From: Rhodocyclaceae bacterium
GTDB lineage: Bacteria; Pseudomonadota; Gammaproteobacteria; Burkholderiales; Rhodocyclaceae
Direction: 5' to 3'
DNA length: 64,000 bases
Assembly (NCBI GenBank): GCA_006218025.1
Contig: VBWA01000004.1
Span: 62,001-126,000 of the forward strand
The notes beneath the pieces were generated by a model. That model ran no database searches. It saw only the letters and a program-made list of their open reading frames with translations, and was not told the origin of the DNA. Below, piece by piece: positions 8,970 to 16,626 of this stretch. The position numbers and the translations under genes are program-made. How positions within the stretch are numbered: the stretch's first letter is position 1; each line of letters opens with the position of its first letter.

Positions 8970-9621
8970 GCACGGACAGGCCGGCGACCATTGTCCAGGG
9001 ACAAGGTTGCCGCGATCGGGGCAGGCGAACATACTTCGCCGCGTTTCCCATCAGGTAGCCGATACCGAGCGGATCGCCCGGTCCGACCATGCGGGCGCGA
9101 TCGTCTGGCTTACGGGGTTGTCCGGGTCGGGGAAATCCACCCTGGCGATGAATCTCGAACGCAAGCTGTTCGATGTGGGCTTCATGGTCTATGTGCTCGA
9201 TGGCGACAATCTTCGACATGGACTGAATTCCGACCTGGATTTCACGCCGCAGTCGCGGCGGGAGAACGTGCGCCGGGTCGGCGAAACGGCGGCGCTTTTT
9301 GCAGATGCCGTTTTCGTGTGCATTGCCGCCTCGATATCGCCTCATGCGATGGATCGCGACCTCGCCCGCTCGGCGGCAAAAGGACGGCCGTTTTTCGAGT
9401 TCTATTTGCAGGCGGAAATCGCGACGTGCGAGCGTCGCGATCCCAAGGGACTTTATTGCCTGGCCCGCAATGGTCTGTTGCGCGACTTCACCGGCATCGA
9501 CGCGCCCTACGACGTGCCTGCCGCGCCGGATCTCGTGGTCGATAGCGCGGACCAGACTCCCGAGGCCTGTATGGAAAGCAGTTTCGACTTCCTTGCCAGG
9601 CGGCTGCGTCCAGTCCGATGA
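8956..9621 (+). CDS. cysC: Adenylylsulfate (APS) kinase
   Basis: Encodes 221 residues. The P-loop GLSGSGKST is at about 54-62, followed by the CysC signature DGDNLRHGLNSDLDF and RRENVRRVGE, and near the end DPKGLY and FTGIDAPYDVP, all diagnostic. It phosphorylates adenosine 5'-phosphosulfate to PAPS, the donor for the adjacent sulfotransferase. The start at 8956 overlaps the sulfotransferase by 14 bases; an earlier in-frame ATG at 8914 is possible. No ATP sulfurylase gene is in the window, so APS must come from elsewhere. The middle (SISPHAMDRDLARSAA) departs somewhat from the usual form. Confidence 0.9.
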   Translation: MFSPEHGQAGDHCPGTRLPRSGQANILRRVSHQVADTERIARSDHAGAIVWLTGLSGSGKSTLAMNLERKLFDVGFMVYVLDGDNLRHGLNSDLDFTPQSRRENVRRVGETAALFADAVFVCIAASISPHAMDRDLARSAAKGRPFFEFYLQAEIATCERRDPKGLYCLARNGLLRDFTGIDAPYDVPAAPDLVVDSADQTPEACMESSFDFLARRLRPVR

Positions 9622-9711
9622 AGAGGCCGCAGCGATACATCAATGAGACTCAAGCACGAAGCGCACTCGAATTCGCTTCGGTCCATCAGCACGCAACAAC
9701 GAGGAACGACG

Positions 9712-10032
9712 ATGAAGGCATCACGGTATAGCGGATTGGCCATGCTCGGCATCGCTTTGCTCGGCGCCGGCACTACCCCTGCGGAAGAATCGCCGTCCGT
9801 CGTGGATCCGGTGCAACAGCGCGAGCAGATTCGCGAACAATTTCTGGAACGAATGCGCAGCATGACGCCGGAGGAACAGAAGCTCATGCGCGACAGCAGC
9901 GCCGACGGCCGCGCTCGAATGGAGAATTCGCAGCGGGGACAAGATGCAGGCATGCACGGCGGCTACGGGCGGGGATACGAGTCGCGACAGGGCGGTAGCG
10001 GACGCGGTATGGGCGGCGGACGCAATCGTTGA
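9712..10032 (+). CDS. Small secreted Gly-rich protein (paralog 2)
   Basis: Encodes 106 residues with a signal peptide, a DPVQQREQIREQ segment, MRSMTPEEQKLMRD, and a Gly/Arg/Ser-rich tail. It shares signal, core and tail with the gene at 7805-8164, with a shorter central part. The ATG has GAGGAA about 6 bases upstream. It follows the APS kinase by 90 bases. Function is unknown; the basic, Gly-rich tail could bind a polyanion, which would fit a sulfated product, but that is speculation. Confidence 0.72.
   Translation: MKASRYSGLAMLGIALLGAGTTPAEESPSVVDPVQQREQIREQFLERMRSMTPEEQKLMRDSSADGRARMENSQRGQDAGMHGGYGRGYESRQGGSGRGMGGGRNR
9853..9914 (+). repeat. 62-base direct repeat, copy B
   Basis: Partner of 7979-8040 with five mismatches, three of them clustered. 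Recombination between the copies would remove the sulfotransferase/APS kinase pair and fuse the two small genes. Confidence 0.85.
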
Positions 10033-10041
10033 ATCAGAGAG

Positions 10042-10051
10042 GTGACGTCAC
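10042..10051. promoter_or_regulatory. Perfect 10-base palindrome before a TetR-like gene
   Basis: GTGACGTCAC lies between the GAGAGG ribosome site and the ATG of the TetR-like gene. Its position could let a bound protein block translation or transcription start. It is short enough to arise by chance. Confidence 0.3.
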
Positions 10052-10054
10052 ATC

Positions 10055-10672
10055 ATGAACGACGACCAAACATGCCGCCTCCGGCCCGAGCATCTGGCGA
10101 AGTGGTTGCAGCGTAGCCGCGAGTATCTGTTCGCCCCGCGCGCGGATTCGGGTAACGTGGAGATGATCGAATCCGCCACGCGCCATCCGGTCTCGCAATT
10201 TCATTGCAGTCGGAGCGTGCTGCTGTCGTGGGCTCAGCGGGCGTTGGCACATGCCTTGAAACGCGGCGTCCAGGGCGAGGAAAATCCGCTGAAGGCGCTC
10301 GAACGCGGGTTCCATTTTCAAGTATCGCTTATGGCGAAACACCCGTCCGTTCCCCTGGCGATTCTGGCCTGGTATTCGCAAACAGGCGATGCGCGAGTTC
10401 GCTCGCGGATTCGGAGTGCCATCGAACGCCATGAAAGGCGCGTGTCCCGCCTGATCGGCCGGGCGCAGCAGCAAGGGCTGGTGAGGCCGAATGTCGACGC
10501 GCAATCCGCGGCCGCCGCTCTGGTCGGACTGATCCAGAACCTGGCGCTGGGAATGAGCGCCGGCACCAGTCGGCCGGAAATGCTTTTGCGCGACGCGGCG
10601 ACCGCGTTCCCCGTCTATCTCGATGGCATCCTCGCGGCGCCGACGTCACGCCGCGATGGCCTATTCAACTGA
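10055..10672 (+). CDS. TetR-like protein lacking the usual N-terminal HTH
   Basis: Encodes 205 residues. From about residue 75 on, the helical pattern (PLKALERGFHFQVSLMAKHP, then RRVSRLIGRAQQQGLVRP and AAALVGLIQNLAL) resembles the ligand-binding C-terminal domain of TetR-family regulators. The first 70 residues do not show the conserved TetR helix-turn-helix. It may be a decayed regulator, a fusion, or a stand-alone ligand-binding protein. It is 22 bases after the second small secreted protein and 27 before the cytochrome gene, so it may belong to the same transcript. Confidence 0.6.
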   Translation: MNDDQTCRLRPEHLAKWLQRSREYLFAPRADSGNVEMIESATRHPVSQFHCSRSVLLSWAQRALAHALKRGVQGEENPLKALERGFHFQVSLMAKHPSVPLAILAWYSQTGDARVRSRIRSAIERHERRVSRLIGRAQQQGLVRPNVDAQSAAAALVGLIQNLALGMSAGTSRPEMLLRDAATAFPVYLDGILAAPTSRRDGLFN

Positions 10673-10699
10673 CCGGATTTTCCGGAGAAGGGCAAGAAA

Positions 10700-11182
10700 A
10701 TGCAGCCTTCGTCGAATGCGATGACCAGTAGCCGCCGCTGGCGCGCCGTGCCGTGGGCGTGGCTGATCGCGCTGGGTTGCGCGGGGCAGCCTCTCGCCAG
10801 CCCCGCGGCCGAGCCGCTGGCCTTGCAGGGCATCATGAAGGAGATGGGCAGGGGCATGCAGGCGATCGTGGACGGCACGTCCCGGGAGGATTACGCGGCA
10901 GTGGAGAAGGCTGCGCTGGCGATCGCCGGCCATCCGCAGCCGCCATTGGGTGAAAAGATGCGCCTCATGGCCTTTGTCGGAACCGACGCGCCTCGCTACA
11001 AGGCCATGGACGGCGCGGCCCACGACAGCGCGACGGCGCTGGCCAAGGCGGCGAAAGGCGGCAATGGGGAAGATGTCATCGCGGCTTTCCACAGGCTACA
11101 GTCGTCCTGTCTCGCCTGCCATCAGACATTCCGCAAGCCTTTCGTCGAGCAGTTCCATGGAAAGGCGGATGGCCGCCGATGA
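10700..11182 (+). CDS. Cytochrome c'-type heme protein
   Basis: Encodes 160 residues with a signal peptide (cleavage near SPAAA, about residue 37), four helical stretches, and a single CLACH heme-binding motif close to the C-terminus (137-141), which is the arrangement of class II (c'-type) cytochromes. It would be exported and given covalent heme in the periplasm. Cytochromes c' bind NO or carry electrons; the role here is unknown. The stop overlaps the ATG of the patatin-like gene (ATGA), so the two are co-translated. Confidence 0.8.
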   Translation: MQPSSNAMTSSRRWRAVPWAWLIALGCAGQPLASPAAEPLALQGIMKEMGRGMQAIVDGTSREDYAAVEKAALAIAGHPQPPLGEKMRLMAFVGTDAPRYKAMDGAAHDSATALAKAAKGGNGEDVIAAFHRLQSSCLACHQTFRKPFVEQFHGKADGRR

Positions 11183-12576
11183 CATTCGCCACGCATCGTC
11201 ACGGGTGGCTCGCCCTGCTGGTTATCGGTTCTGCACTGGCCGGTTGCTCGACGATGCGCCCGCCATTGAACCAGCCCCTGGACCAGACCGCATCTGCCGC
11301 AACCGGCATGACGGAATACCGGCTGCAGAACCTGGCCCCGCAGCGCGGCAACAGCGACGGCCTTGTCGTCATTCTGACCTTCTCCGGCGGAGGCACCCGC
11401 GCCGCGGCGTTTGCCTATGGCGTGCTGAGCGAGCTCGAGAACACGCCGATTGATCGAAAGGGCGAGGCGACCACGCTGCTTGACGAAGTCGACGTCGTCG
11501 CAGGAGTGTCTGGCGGCAGTGTCACGGCGGCCTATTTCGCCGCGTTCGGAAAGGAGATTTTCCGGAGTTTCGAGCCGACGTTTCTCAAGTCCGATTTTCA
11601 GGGCGATCTGATGTCGCGGACGCGCAGCCCCGACAATGCGCTGCAGTTGAGTTCGCCGTGGTTTGGACGCGGGCACCTGCTGGCCGAGCAGCTCGACGAG
11701 ACTCTGTTTCACGGGATCACTTATGGCGACCTGGCGAAACGACGCAGCCGACCGCTTCTTCTTGTCGGCGCTACCGATCTCACCCACGGCACCGGTTTCG
11801 AGTTTTCGCAGGAACAGTTCGACATTCTCTGTTCCCGCCTCGACCGGGTTCCGCTTGCCTTTGCCGTCGCGGCATCGAGCGCGGTGCCGCTGGTTCTGAG
11901 CCCGGTTACGCTGAAGAACTACGCTGGCGAGTGCACCGCATCGCCAGCCAGCCCGCGAGTTGCCGCAACCGCGGGCATCTACCTGGACTCGGCGGAGCGT
12001 CCATTCATTCATCTGGTGGACGGTGGATTGTCGGACAATTTGGCGGTGCGCTGGATCATCGACAACATCGCGCTTTCTGGCGAAATGGCCAGACCGATCG
12101 AGCGCAACGGTTTTCGCGACGTCGAAAAACTGATCATCATCAACGTCGATGCCGAACAAGGTTCGAATGCGTCCCTCGATCGCAGCGACAGGGTTCCGTC
12201 GGCCTACGAGGTGCTTGACGCCGTCTCGTCGGCGAGTCTTGCCAGGCGTTCGCGCGAGACCAGGACGATTCTGGCGGGCAGCATCGATCGATGGCGCGTG
12301 CGGCTGCGCGACGCGGCAGGTGCGGGCAGCCGCGCGCTGTCCCCGTCCGTCGAGTTGTATGTCATTGATGCAAGCCTGCGCGAGCACCCCGAGCCGAAGG
12401 TTCGCAAAAGCCTTCTGGCCATTCCGACAGCGTTCGCGCTGCCCGCGGACGAGGTGGATAAACTGGTCTCCGCCGCCCGCAGGATACTTCGGGGCTCTGC
12501 CGAATTCGATCGGCTGCTGCGCGACCTGTCCGCGACGAGAATCCAGCGGAGTTCTGCGATCGTCAATTCCGACTGA
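11179..12576 (+). CDS. Patatin-like phospholipase lipoprotein
   Basis: Encodes 465 residues. A lipobox (ALAGC, Cys23) predicts a membrane-anchored lipoprotein. The patatin signature is complete: oxyanion-hole loop SGGGTRAAA (about 69-77), nucleophile Ser111 in GVSGGS, and catalytic Asp281 in DGGLSDN. It should hydrolyse acyl esters of phospholipids or other lipids at the membrane. It overlaps the cytochrome gene by four bases and is the last gene of a co-directional run starting at the MipA/OmpV-like gene. Confidence 0.9.
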   Translation: MTFATHRHGWLALLVIGSALAGCSTMRPPLNQPLDQTASAATGMTEYRLQNLAPQRGNSDGLVVILTFSGGGTRAAAFAYGVLSELENTPIDRKGEATTLLDEVDVVAGVSGGSVTAAYFAAFGKEIFRSFEPTFLKSDFQGDLMSRTRSPDNALQLSSPWFGRGHLLAEQLDETLFHGITYGDLAKRRSRPLLLVGATDLTHGTGFEFSQEQFDILCSRLDRVPLAFAVAASSAVPLVLSPVTLKNYAGECTASPASPRVAATAGIYLDSAERPFIHLVDGGLSDNLAVRWIIDNIALSGEMARPIERNGFRDVEKLIIINVDAEQGSNASLDRSDRVPSAYEVLDAVSSASLARRSRETRTILAGSIDRWRVRLRDAAGAGSRALSPSVELYVIDASLREHPEPKVRKSLLAIPTAFALPADEVDKLVSAARRILRGSAEFDRLLRDLSATRIQRSSAIVNSD

Positions 12577-12583
12577 TCGCAGG

Positions 12584-12607
12584 ACGGCAAGCGATCCTGC
12601 TTGCCGT
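12584..12607 (+). terminator. Hairpin after patatin-like gene
   Basis: Perfect 9-base arms ACGGCAAGC and GCTTGCCGT around a 6-base loop start 8 bases after the stop codon. There is no T-run, so it may be an incomplete terminator or a 3'-end stabilising hairpin. Confidence 0.45.
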
Positions 12608-12860
12608 GGCGCCCGCGCCAGTTAGGCGCCTTCCTGCACCGCACTGATCACCGGGACATCGGTGTAATGCTTGTTCACTGCGCGCACCTGCCTGAAGGAT
12701 AGAAGATCCAAGAGGCCTTTGAGGAAGTGAGTCTCGCGCCGTCTGTGACCTTCGCGCGGCATGGCGGCTGAGACTGACTCCGGCCATGAAGCCTTGCGCA
12801 ATTTCACCGGCCAGACTCGCGGCGCATAAAATATCGCGTATCGGTTACGGGATACTTCAC

Positions 12861-13508
12861 ATGTTCTACGGCATCACCGACCTTACGACCTTCGTCCTCG
12901 GCACGATCTTCATCGTTTTGCTGCCCGGCCCGAATTCGCTCTATGTCATGACCGTCGCCTCGCGCTGGGGCATTGCCGCCGGTTATCGTGGTGCGTGCGG
13001 CATTTTTGTCGGCGATTTGATCCTGATGATTCTTTCGGCGACGGGAGTGGCGTCCCTGTTGCAGACCACCCCCGCCTTGTTCATGGTTCTGAAGTACGCC
13101 GGGGCTGCCTACCTGTCCTGGCTGGGGATCGGGCTCATGTACTCCGCGTTGCGGACCTGGCGGAGCCCCGCGGAGACCGCATCCGTGTCGAAGCCCCTCG
13201 ATGCCGCCCGCCCTTTCCGGACGGCTCTGATGATCAGCCTGATGAATCCGAAGGCGATCCTGTTCTTCATTTCCTTCTTCATCCAGTTCGTCTCGCCGGA
13301 GTATCCGCATCCGGAACTGTCCTTCGTGATTCTGGGCATCATCGTCCAGATCTGCAGCGCCCTGTATCTCTCCGCGCTGATTTTCGGCGGCACCCATTTG
13401 GCGGAGCAGGTCCGCCGCCACCGCCGCTTGTCCGCCACCGCGACCGGCAGCGTCGGCGGCCTGTTCATCGGCTTCGGCGTCAAGCTGGCCAACGCGACGC
13501 TGGTCTAG
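12861..13508 (+). CDS. LysE/RhtB-family exporter, LeuE-like
   Basis: Encodes 215 residues with about six membrane helices. FIVLLPGPNSLYVM near the N-terminus and RTALMISLMNPKAILFFISFF in the middle are signatures of the LysE/RhtB amino-acid exporters, and the protein follows E. coli LeuE (leucine efflux) in length and segment order. The ATG at 12861 (MFYGITDLTTF) is chosen over one 25 codons upstream because it matches the family start. The substrate is probably an amino acid, unproven. A copy of the dispersed repeat follows 17 bases after the stop. Confidence 0.85.
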   Translation: MFYGITDLTTFVLGTIFIVLLPGPNSLYVMTVASRWGIAAGYRGACGIFVGDLILMILSATGVASLLQTTPALFMVLKYAGAAYLSWLGIGLMYSALRTWRSPAETASVSKPLDAARPFRTALMISLMNPKAILFFISFFIQFVSPEYPHPELSFVILGIIVQICSALYLSALIFGGTHLAEQVRRHRRLSATATGSVGGLFIGFGVKLANATLV

Positions 13509-13525
13509 CGCCCTGGACGTCTTCC

Positions 13526-13564
13526 GAAAGTCGGCGCTGGCGGTACGGCGCTGGCGGTACGGCG
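13526..13564 (+). repeat. Dispersed bipartite repeat with tandem extension
   Basis: The full core AGTCGGCGCTGG-CGGT-ACGGCG is followed directly by a second CTGGCGGTACGGCG, so a 15-base unit is duplicated in tandem. It lies between the LysE-like gene and an MFS gene, outside any coding frame. It is the only copy with an internal duplication. Confidence 0.9.
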
Positions 13565-13733
13565 ATTGGGCGCGCCGATGGATGCGGCTTTGGCGCGCAG
13601 GCTGTTCACGCGACCGGCGAGTGCTGATTCGAGGAATGACATCAAGTAGAGTACGTCCTTCGCAAACCGTGACACCGCCACCGGCCCCGGAATTTCCTGA
13701 ATTCAAGCGGGCGGGATAGATCAAACAAGACTC

Positions 13734-14939
13734 ATGAGATTCATTCGTATCGCACCTGCGTTCATCGTCATTCTGTCCGGGGTGGTCGCCGCCCTGCATA
13801 TCGGAAAGATGCCGCCGGCGATTCCGGTATTGCGCGAAGCGCTGGGGATGACGCTGGTCGAGGCCGGCTTCCTGCTGTCGATGGTGCAACTGGCCGGGAT
13901 GACGGTGGGCGTGCTGGTCGGCGTCGCCACGGACAGCGTCGGTCGGCGGCGCAGCATCATCGCCGGTCAGCTGATCCTCGCCATCGCCAGCGTCAGCGGC
14001 ATGTGGGCGCAGCACCCGGCCGATTTGCTGCTGCTGCGGGCTTTCGAAGGCCTCGGTTTTCTGCTGGTGGTGCTGCCTGCGCCCAGCGTGATCCGTCAAC
14101 TGGTGCCGCTGACCCAACTGGCATTTCATCTCGGACTCTGGGGCACCTATATGCCCACCGGCACCGCACTGGCGCTGTTCTGCGCACCCGCCATGATGAG
14201 TCTCCTCGACTGGCACGGTTGGTGGGGCCTGCTCGGCGGGTTCTCGGCGGCGATGGCGCTGTGGGTTTTTCTGCAAGTGCCGCCGGAACACAAAGACCGC
14301 GCTGCGGCACCGGCCGCAAGCCCTGCGGCGGCCGGCGATGCCTGGTGGCAGCGCCTGCGCCTGACCCTCAGCAGCTCGGGCCCGTGGCGCGTCGCGATCG
14401 CCTTTCTGTTGTATTCCAGCCAGTGGCTGGCGGTGATCGGTTTCCTGCCTTCGATCTACGCCCAGGCCGGACTGAGCGGCCAGATGGCGGGCTCGCTGAC
14501 CGCCCTGGCTTCCCTGGTCAATATCACGGGCAACATCGCCGCGGGCCGCCTGCTGCATCGCGGCGTTTCGGCCCGGCACCTGTTGTATGTCGGCTTCGGC
14601 ACCATGGGCGTGGCCACGTTTCTCGCCTTCGGCCAACTGACCAGCGAGGCGCCGGCCATCCGCTACCTCGCCGTGCTGATGTTCTCCTCGGTCGGCGGCG
14701 TTATCCCCGGCACACTGTTCTCGTTGGCGGTGCATGTGGCGCCGAGCGAGCGAACGGTGACGACGACGGTCGGCTGGATGCAGCAATGCTCGGCCACCGG
14801 GCAATTCCTCGGCCCGCCGCTGGTGGCATGGCTGGCCAGCCAGACCGGCGGCTGGCACTGGACCTGGGTCGCCACCGGGATCGCCTCGCTGATCGGCTTG
14901 CTGCTGGCGAGGGGCGTCAATTTCACTAGGCATGCTTGA
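13734..14939 (+). CDS. MFS transporter
   Basis: Encodes 401 residues with about twelve hydrophobic helices and a central hydrophilic loop near residues 190-215. The loop-2/3 motif appears as GVATDSVGRRRSI, the major facilitator signature. The overall pattern is closest to the CynX/NimT-type small-anion or drug carriers, but the substrate cannot be told. It stands alone, flanked on both sides by copies of the dispersed repeat. Confidence 0.85.
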   Translation: MRFIRIAPAFIVILSGVVAALHIGKMPPAIPVLREALGMTLVEAGFLLSMVQLAGMTVGVLVGVATDSVGRRRSIIAGQLILAIASVSGMWAQHPADLLLLRAFEGLGFLLVVLPAPSVIRQLVPLTQLAFHLGLWGTYMPTGTALALFCAPAMMSLLDWHGWWGLLGGFSAAMALWVFLQVPPEHKDRAAAPAASPAAAGDAWWQRLRLTLSSSGPWRVAIAFLLYSSQWLAVIGFLPSIYAQAGLSGQMAGSLTALASLVNITGNIAAGRLLHRGVSARHLLYVGFGTMGVATFLAFGQLTSEAPAIRYLAVLMFSSVGGVIPGTLFSLAVHVAPSERTVTTTVGWMQQCSATGQFLGPPLVAWLASQTGGWHWTWVATGIASLIGLLLARGVNFTRHA

Positions 14940-14970
14940 GCCCGTATTGCGCAGGGCGCAGCACTGAGGG

Positions 14971-15010
14971 ACCGGCTTGCCGGTGAAAGTCGGCGCTGGC
15001 AATACGGCGA
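14971..15010 (+). repeat. Dispersed bipartite repeat preceded by a hairpin
   Basis: GAAAGTCGGCGCTGG-CAAT-ACGGCGAC spans 14985-15011, directly after a perfect ACCGGC-TT-GCCGGT hairpin (14971-14984). It begins about 32 bases after the MFS stop. In this copy the ends GTCGGCG and CGGCGAC can pair imperfectly (six of seven), giving a small stem with a 9-base loop. Confidence 0.9.
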
Positions 15011-15103
15011 CCCAGCGACGCAATGTCCGCATGCGCGTAAGATGTCGCCCTTTCCGTGGTCGCCGCCTTGCCGCAATGACCCGGCCCTTGCCGAGAAGCC
15101 ACC

Positions 15104-16120
15104 ATGCCTGATTCCCTCGTTCCACTGCTCGCGAAAGCATTCGATGCCCGCGCCGACCTCCTGCCGCGCCTGCATGCCGAGCAGACCGATGCCTACCGCC
15201 TGTTCCACGGCAGCGTCGAGGGCCATCCCGGCCTGACCATCGACCGCTACGGCGACCTGCTGCTGGTGCAGTGCTTCCACAGCCCGCTGGCGCCGGAAAC
15301 GCTGGCCGCCGTGGAGGGCTTTTACGCCGCCCGGCTGCCGGGCCTGGCGCTGGTCTACAACGATCGCAGCCACGCCAATTCGCGCATCGGCAATCCGCTG
15401 CTGGGCGATCAGCTCGAAGCGGCGATGATGGCGCGCGAGATGCACGAGATGGGCGTCACCTACCGCATCGCCGGACGCCATGCCGGGCAGGACCCCTGGC
15501 TGTTTCTCGACCTGCGCGCCGCACGGCGGCGGGTGATGCAGGAAGCGCCGGGCAAGTCGCTGCTCAACCTGTTCGCCTACACCTGCGGCGTCGGCGTCGC
15601 GGCGGCCAAGGCCGGAGCGCGCTTCGTCGTCAATGTCGATTTCGCCGACTCCAGCATCATGATCGGCAAGGAGAACGCGCGCCTCAACGATCTGCCGGTG
15701 CGCCCGCGCTTCGTCAAGTGCGACGCCTTCGCCGCGATGCGCCAGTACGCGGGCATCGGCCAGCCCGAGCGGGTGCGCGGCAAGGTCATGCCTCCTTTCC
15801 CCAAACTCGACGCGCAGACCTTCGACCTGGTGTTCCTCGATCCGCCGCGCTATGCCAAGAGCGTCTTTGGCGTGGTCGACCTGATCAACGACTACGCCTC
15901 GGTGTTCAAGCCGGCCCTGCTGTGCACCAGCGCAGGCGGCACGCTGATCTGCACCAACAACGTGGCCGACGTGCAGCGCGATGTCTGGCTCGACCAGTTG
16001 CAGCGCAGCGCCGCCAAGGCCGGCCGGCCGATCCGCGAGATGGAATGGATCATGCCGGAGGCCGACTTCCCGAGTTCCGACGGCCAGCCGCCGCTGAAGG
16101 TTGCCCTGTTGCGGGTTTGA
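15104..16120 (+). CDS. Class I SAM-dependent rRNA methyltransferase-like protein
   Basis: Encodes 338 residues. The SAM-binding fold is seen in LLNLFAYTCGVGVAAAKAGA and NVDFADSSI, with the catalytic-type motif FLDPPRYAKS and the later GGTLICTNN strand. It resembles the RlmI/RlmK family of 23S rRNA cytosine or guanine methyltransferases but lacks an evident N-terminal PUA domain; HPGLTIDRYGDLLLVQ near the start matches the family's EEA-like region. The exact target base cannot be stated. The thioredoxin-like gene follows after 17 bases. Confidence 0.8.
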   Translation: MPDSLVPLLAKAFDARADLLPRLHAEQTDAYRLFHGSVEGHPGLTIDRYGDLLLVQCFHSPLAPETLAAVEGFYAARLPGLALVYNDRSHANSRIGNPLLGDQLEAAMMAREMHEMGVTYRIAGRHAGQDPWLFLDLRAARRRVMQEAPGKSLLNLFAYTCGVGVAAAKAGARFVVNVDFADSSIMIGKENARLNDLPVRPRFVKCDAFAAMRQYAGIGQPERVRGKVMPPFPKLDAQTFDLVFLDPPRYAKSVFGVVDLINDYASVFKPALLCTSAGGTLICTNNVADVQRDVWLDQLQRSAAKAGRPIREMEWIMPEADFPSSDGQPPLKVALLRV

Positions 16121-16137
16121 GGCCGGGGAAGTTCGCA

Positions 16138-16518
16138 ATGCACTTGAAGCAGAACGAGCAGAACGATGCAGCGACGGTGTTCGACGTCACCGAGGAGGAT
16201 TTCGACTCGGCCGTGGTCGCCCGCTCGCAGCAGACGCCGGTGCTGGTCGACATCGGCGCCGACTGGTGTGCGCCCTGCGTCGTGCTGGGGCCGCTGCTGC
16301 ACCGCCTGGCGCAGGGCTACGGCGGCGCCTTCCTGCTGGCCAACGTCGATGCCGACGAGAACATGCGCATCGCCGGAAGGCACCAGGTGCGCGGCTTTCC
16401 GACCGTGATCGCCTACAGCCGCGGCGTCGAAATCGACCGCTTCCACAGCGCCCAAACCGAGGGCTTTCTGCGCAAATTCATCGACAGCGTGATCGAACGG
16501 CACGGCGCCGGAGAATAA
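16138..16518 (+). CDS. Thioredoxin-like protein
   Basis: Encodes 126 residues with the classic WCAPC redox active site (about 43-47) and the cis-proline loop GFPTVIAY further on, the full thioredoxin fold. An N-terminal extension of about 20 residues (MHLKQNEQNDAATVFDVTEEDF) precedes the fold, as in many secondary thioredoxins. It would reduce disulfides in the cytoplasm, as no signal peptide is visible. It is probably co-transcribed with the upstream methyltransferase. Confidence 0.88.
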   Translation: MHLKQNEQNDAATVFDVTEEDFDSAVVARSQQTPVLVDIGADWCAPCVVLGPLLHRLAQGYGGAFLLANVDADENMRIAGRHQVRGFPTVIAYSRGVEIDRFHSAQTEGFLRKFIDSVIERHGAGE

Positions 16519-16626
16519 AAGCGGGCTTTTTGGCCCCGATTCTGGGATAATGCGCGGTTCTGCGGCCGAATCGAGCATTTTCAGCCCGCCTTTCCTCCGA
16601 AATTCCCTGCCACCCGCAGGCACGCC

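Noticed and set aside
12804-15140. A 778-codon open frame on the minus strand across the LysE-like and MFS genes
   Set aside because: It is antisense to two well-recognised transporter genes, is rich in Gln, Arg and Gly with no domain, and reflects the high GC content.
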